Shown here: in pieces, positions 55,794 to 56,043 of the stretch
How positions within the stretch are numbered: position 1 is the stretch's first letter
Layout: the number at the start of each line of letters is the position of its first letter
Assembly (NCBI RefSeq): GCF_022967985.1
Contig: NZ_JALJVC010000025.1
Location: 1 to 56,043, forward strand
Direction: 5' to 3'
Source: Acinetobacter lwoffii
Lineage (GTDB): Bacteria; Pseudomonadota; Gammaproteobacteria; Pseudomonadales; Moraxellaceae
Length of the DNA: 56,043 nucleotides
Position numbers and translations under genes: made by a program
The notes under the pieces: generated by a model
Database searches by the model: none
Seen by the model: only the letters and a program-made list of their open reading frames with translations
What the model was told of the DNA's origin: nothing

Positions 55794-56011
55794 AACATGG
55801 ACATGATGAATCCAGATCAAACAAAAGAATAATTTGATTTTCGTTTGAAACTTTCTTTTCCAAATGAAGTGTTTTTAAAGCAAACATAGTAAAGTTTATG
55901 AAGTATTCTTGAGGTCAACATATTATATTTTACAAATGAAATTGAAATTATTTAAGTTATTGAATTTTCGTTTAATAAAAGAAGATATGAAGTTATTATC
56001 AGGTATAAGTC
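55794..56011. other. Non-coding end of the window
   Basis: A short A+T-rich stretch lies between the IS3 element and the Xer site. No gene is seen. Confidence 0.4.
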
Positions 56012-56039
56012 ATTTAACATAATCAATATTATACGAAAT
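56012..56039. other. XerC/XerD recombination site (pdif)
   Basis: The arms atttaacataa (XerD side) and ttatacgaaat (XerC side) flank a six-base spacer tcaata. Both arms match the Acinetobacter plasmid dif sites, which border mobile gene modules on plasmids. Only this one is inside the window; the partner would be to the right. Confidence 0.8.
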
Positions 56040-56043
56040 GCTA

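Overview
The window reads as part of a large, low-GC plasmid from a gammaproteobacterium, most likely Acinetobacter. The left end holds a complete plasmid replicon: a Rep_3-type initiator, a 22-bp iteron array with a DnaA box, and a divergent parA-parB pair. A Xer recombination site of the Acinetobacter pdif type lies at the far right edge. Several IS relics and the gene repertoire (lldPRD, fruBKA, a siderophore receptor with PepSY partner, bio genes) also fit Acinetobacter. This is judged by eye; no database search was possible.

Layout. 1-4050: an IS66-type end and an IS5-type relic, then rep, iterons and parAB; rep and parAB both end in hairpins with the same core sequence. 4050-10180: an accessory zone of decayed insertion sequences (IS5/IS427, IS4, IS30), an orphan GntR regulator and five very small genes. 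10186-14210: an APH-fold kinase, a TonB-dependent receptor and a PnuC-type transporter, probably one vitamin-uptake operon. 14388-18962: an aldehyde dehydrogenase, a GAF-domain regulator and an iron alcohol dehydrogenase, a likely ethanol/short alcohol oxidation module. 19218-24244: a Fur-box-controlled siderophore receptor operon. 24471-26045: a patchwork of IS5 and IS982 debris around a broken tolC-type gene. 26194-31909: a biotin gene set (bioB, a BioH-like esterase, bioA, bioF, bioC, bioD). 31915-33536: a decayed sensor kinase and IS debris. 33583-37536: the L-lactate module lldP-lldR-lldD with two matching operator palindromes and a terminator. 38167-43658: the fructose PTS operon fruB-fruK-fruA. 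43684-46245: a hipA fragment cut by a decayed IS66 element. 46297-48108: a CPA2 cation/proton antiporter. 48317-49545: IS982 and IS5 relics. 49808-51510: a TetR regulator and an AcuI-type reductase. 51529-54471: an internally deleted IS256 element directly before a UvrA-like ABC ATPase. 54592-55793: an apparently intact IS3 element.

How it fits together. The replicon at the left maintains a molecule that carries several compact catabolic and biosynthetic operons usually found on chromosomes: biotin synthesis, lactate and fructose use, alcohol oxidation, iron and vitamin uptake. Almost every module boundary is marked by an insertion-sequence relic, most of them inactive. This suggests repeated capture of chromosomal operons followed by decay of the mobile elements. 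No antibiotic resistance gene, conjugation gene, CRISPR array, tRNA or rRNA was recognised.
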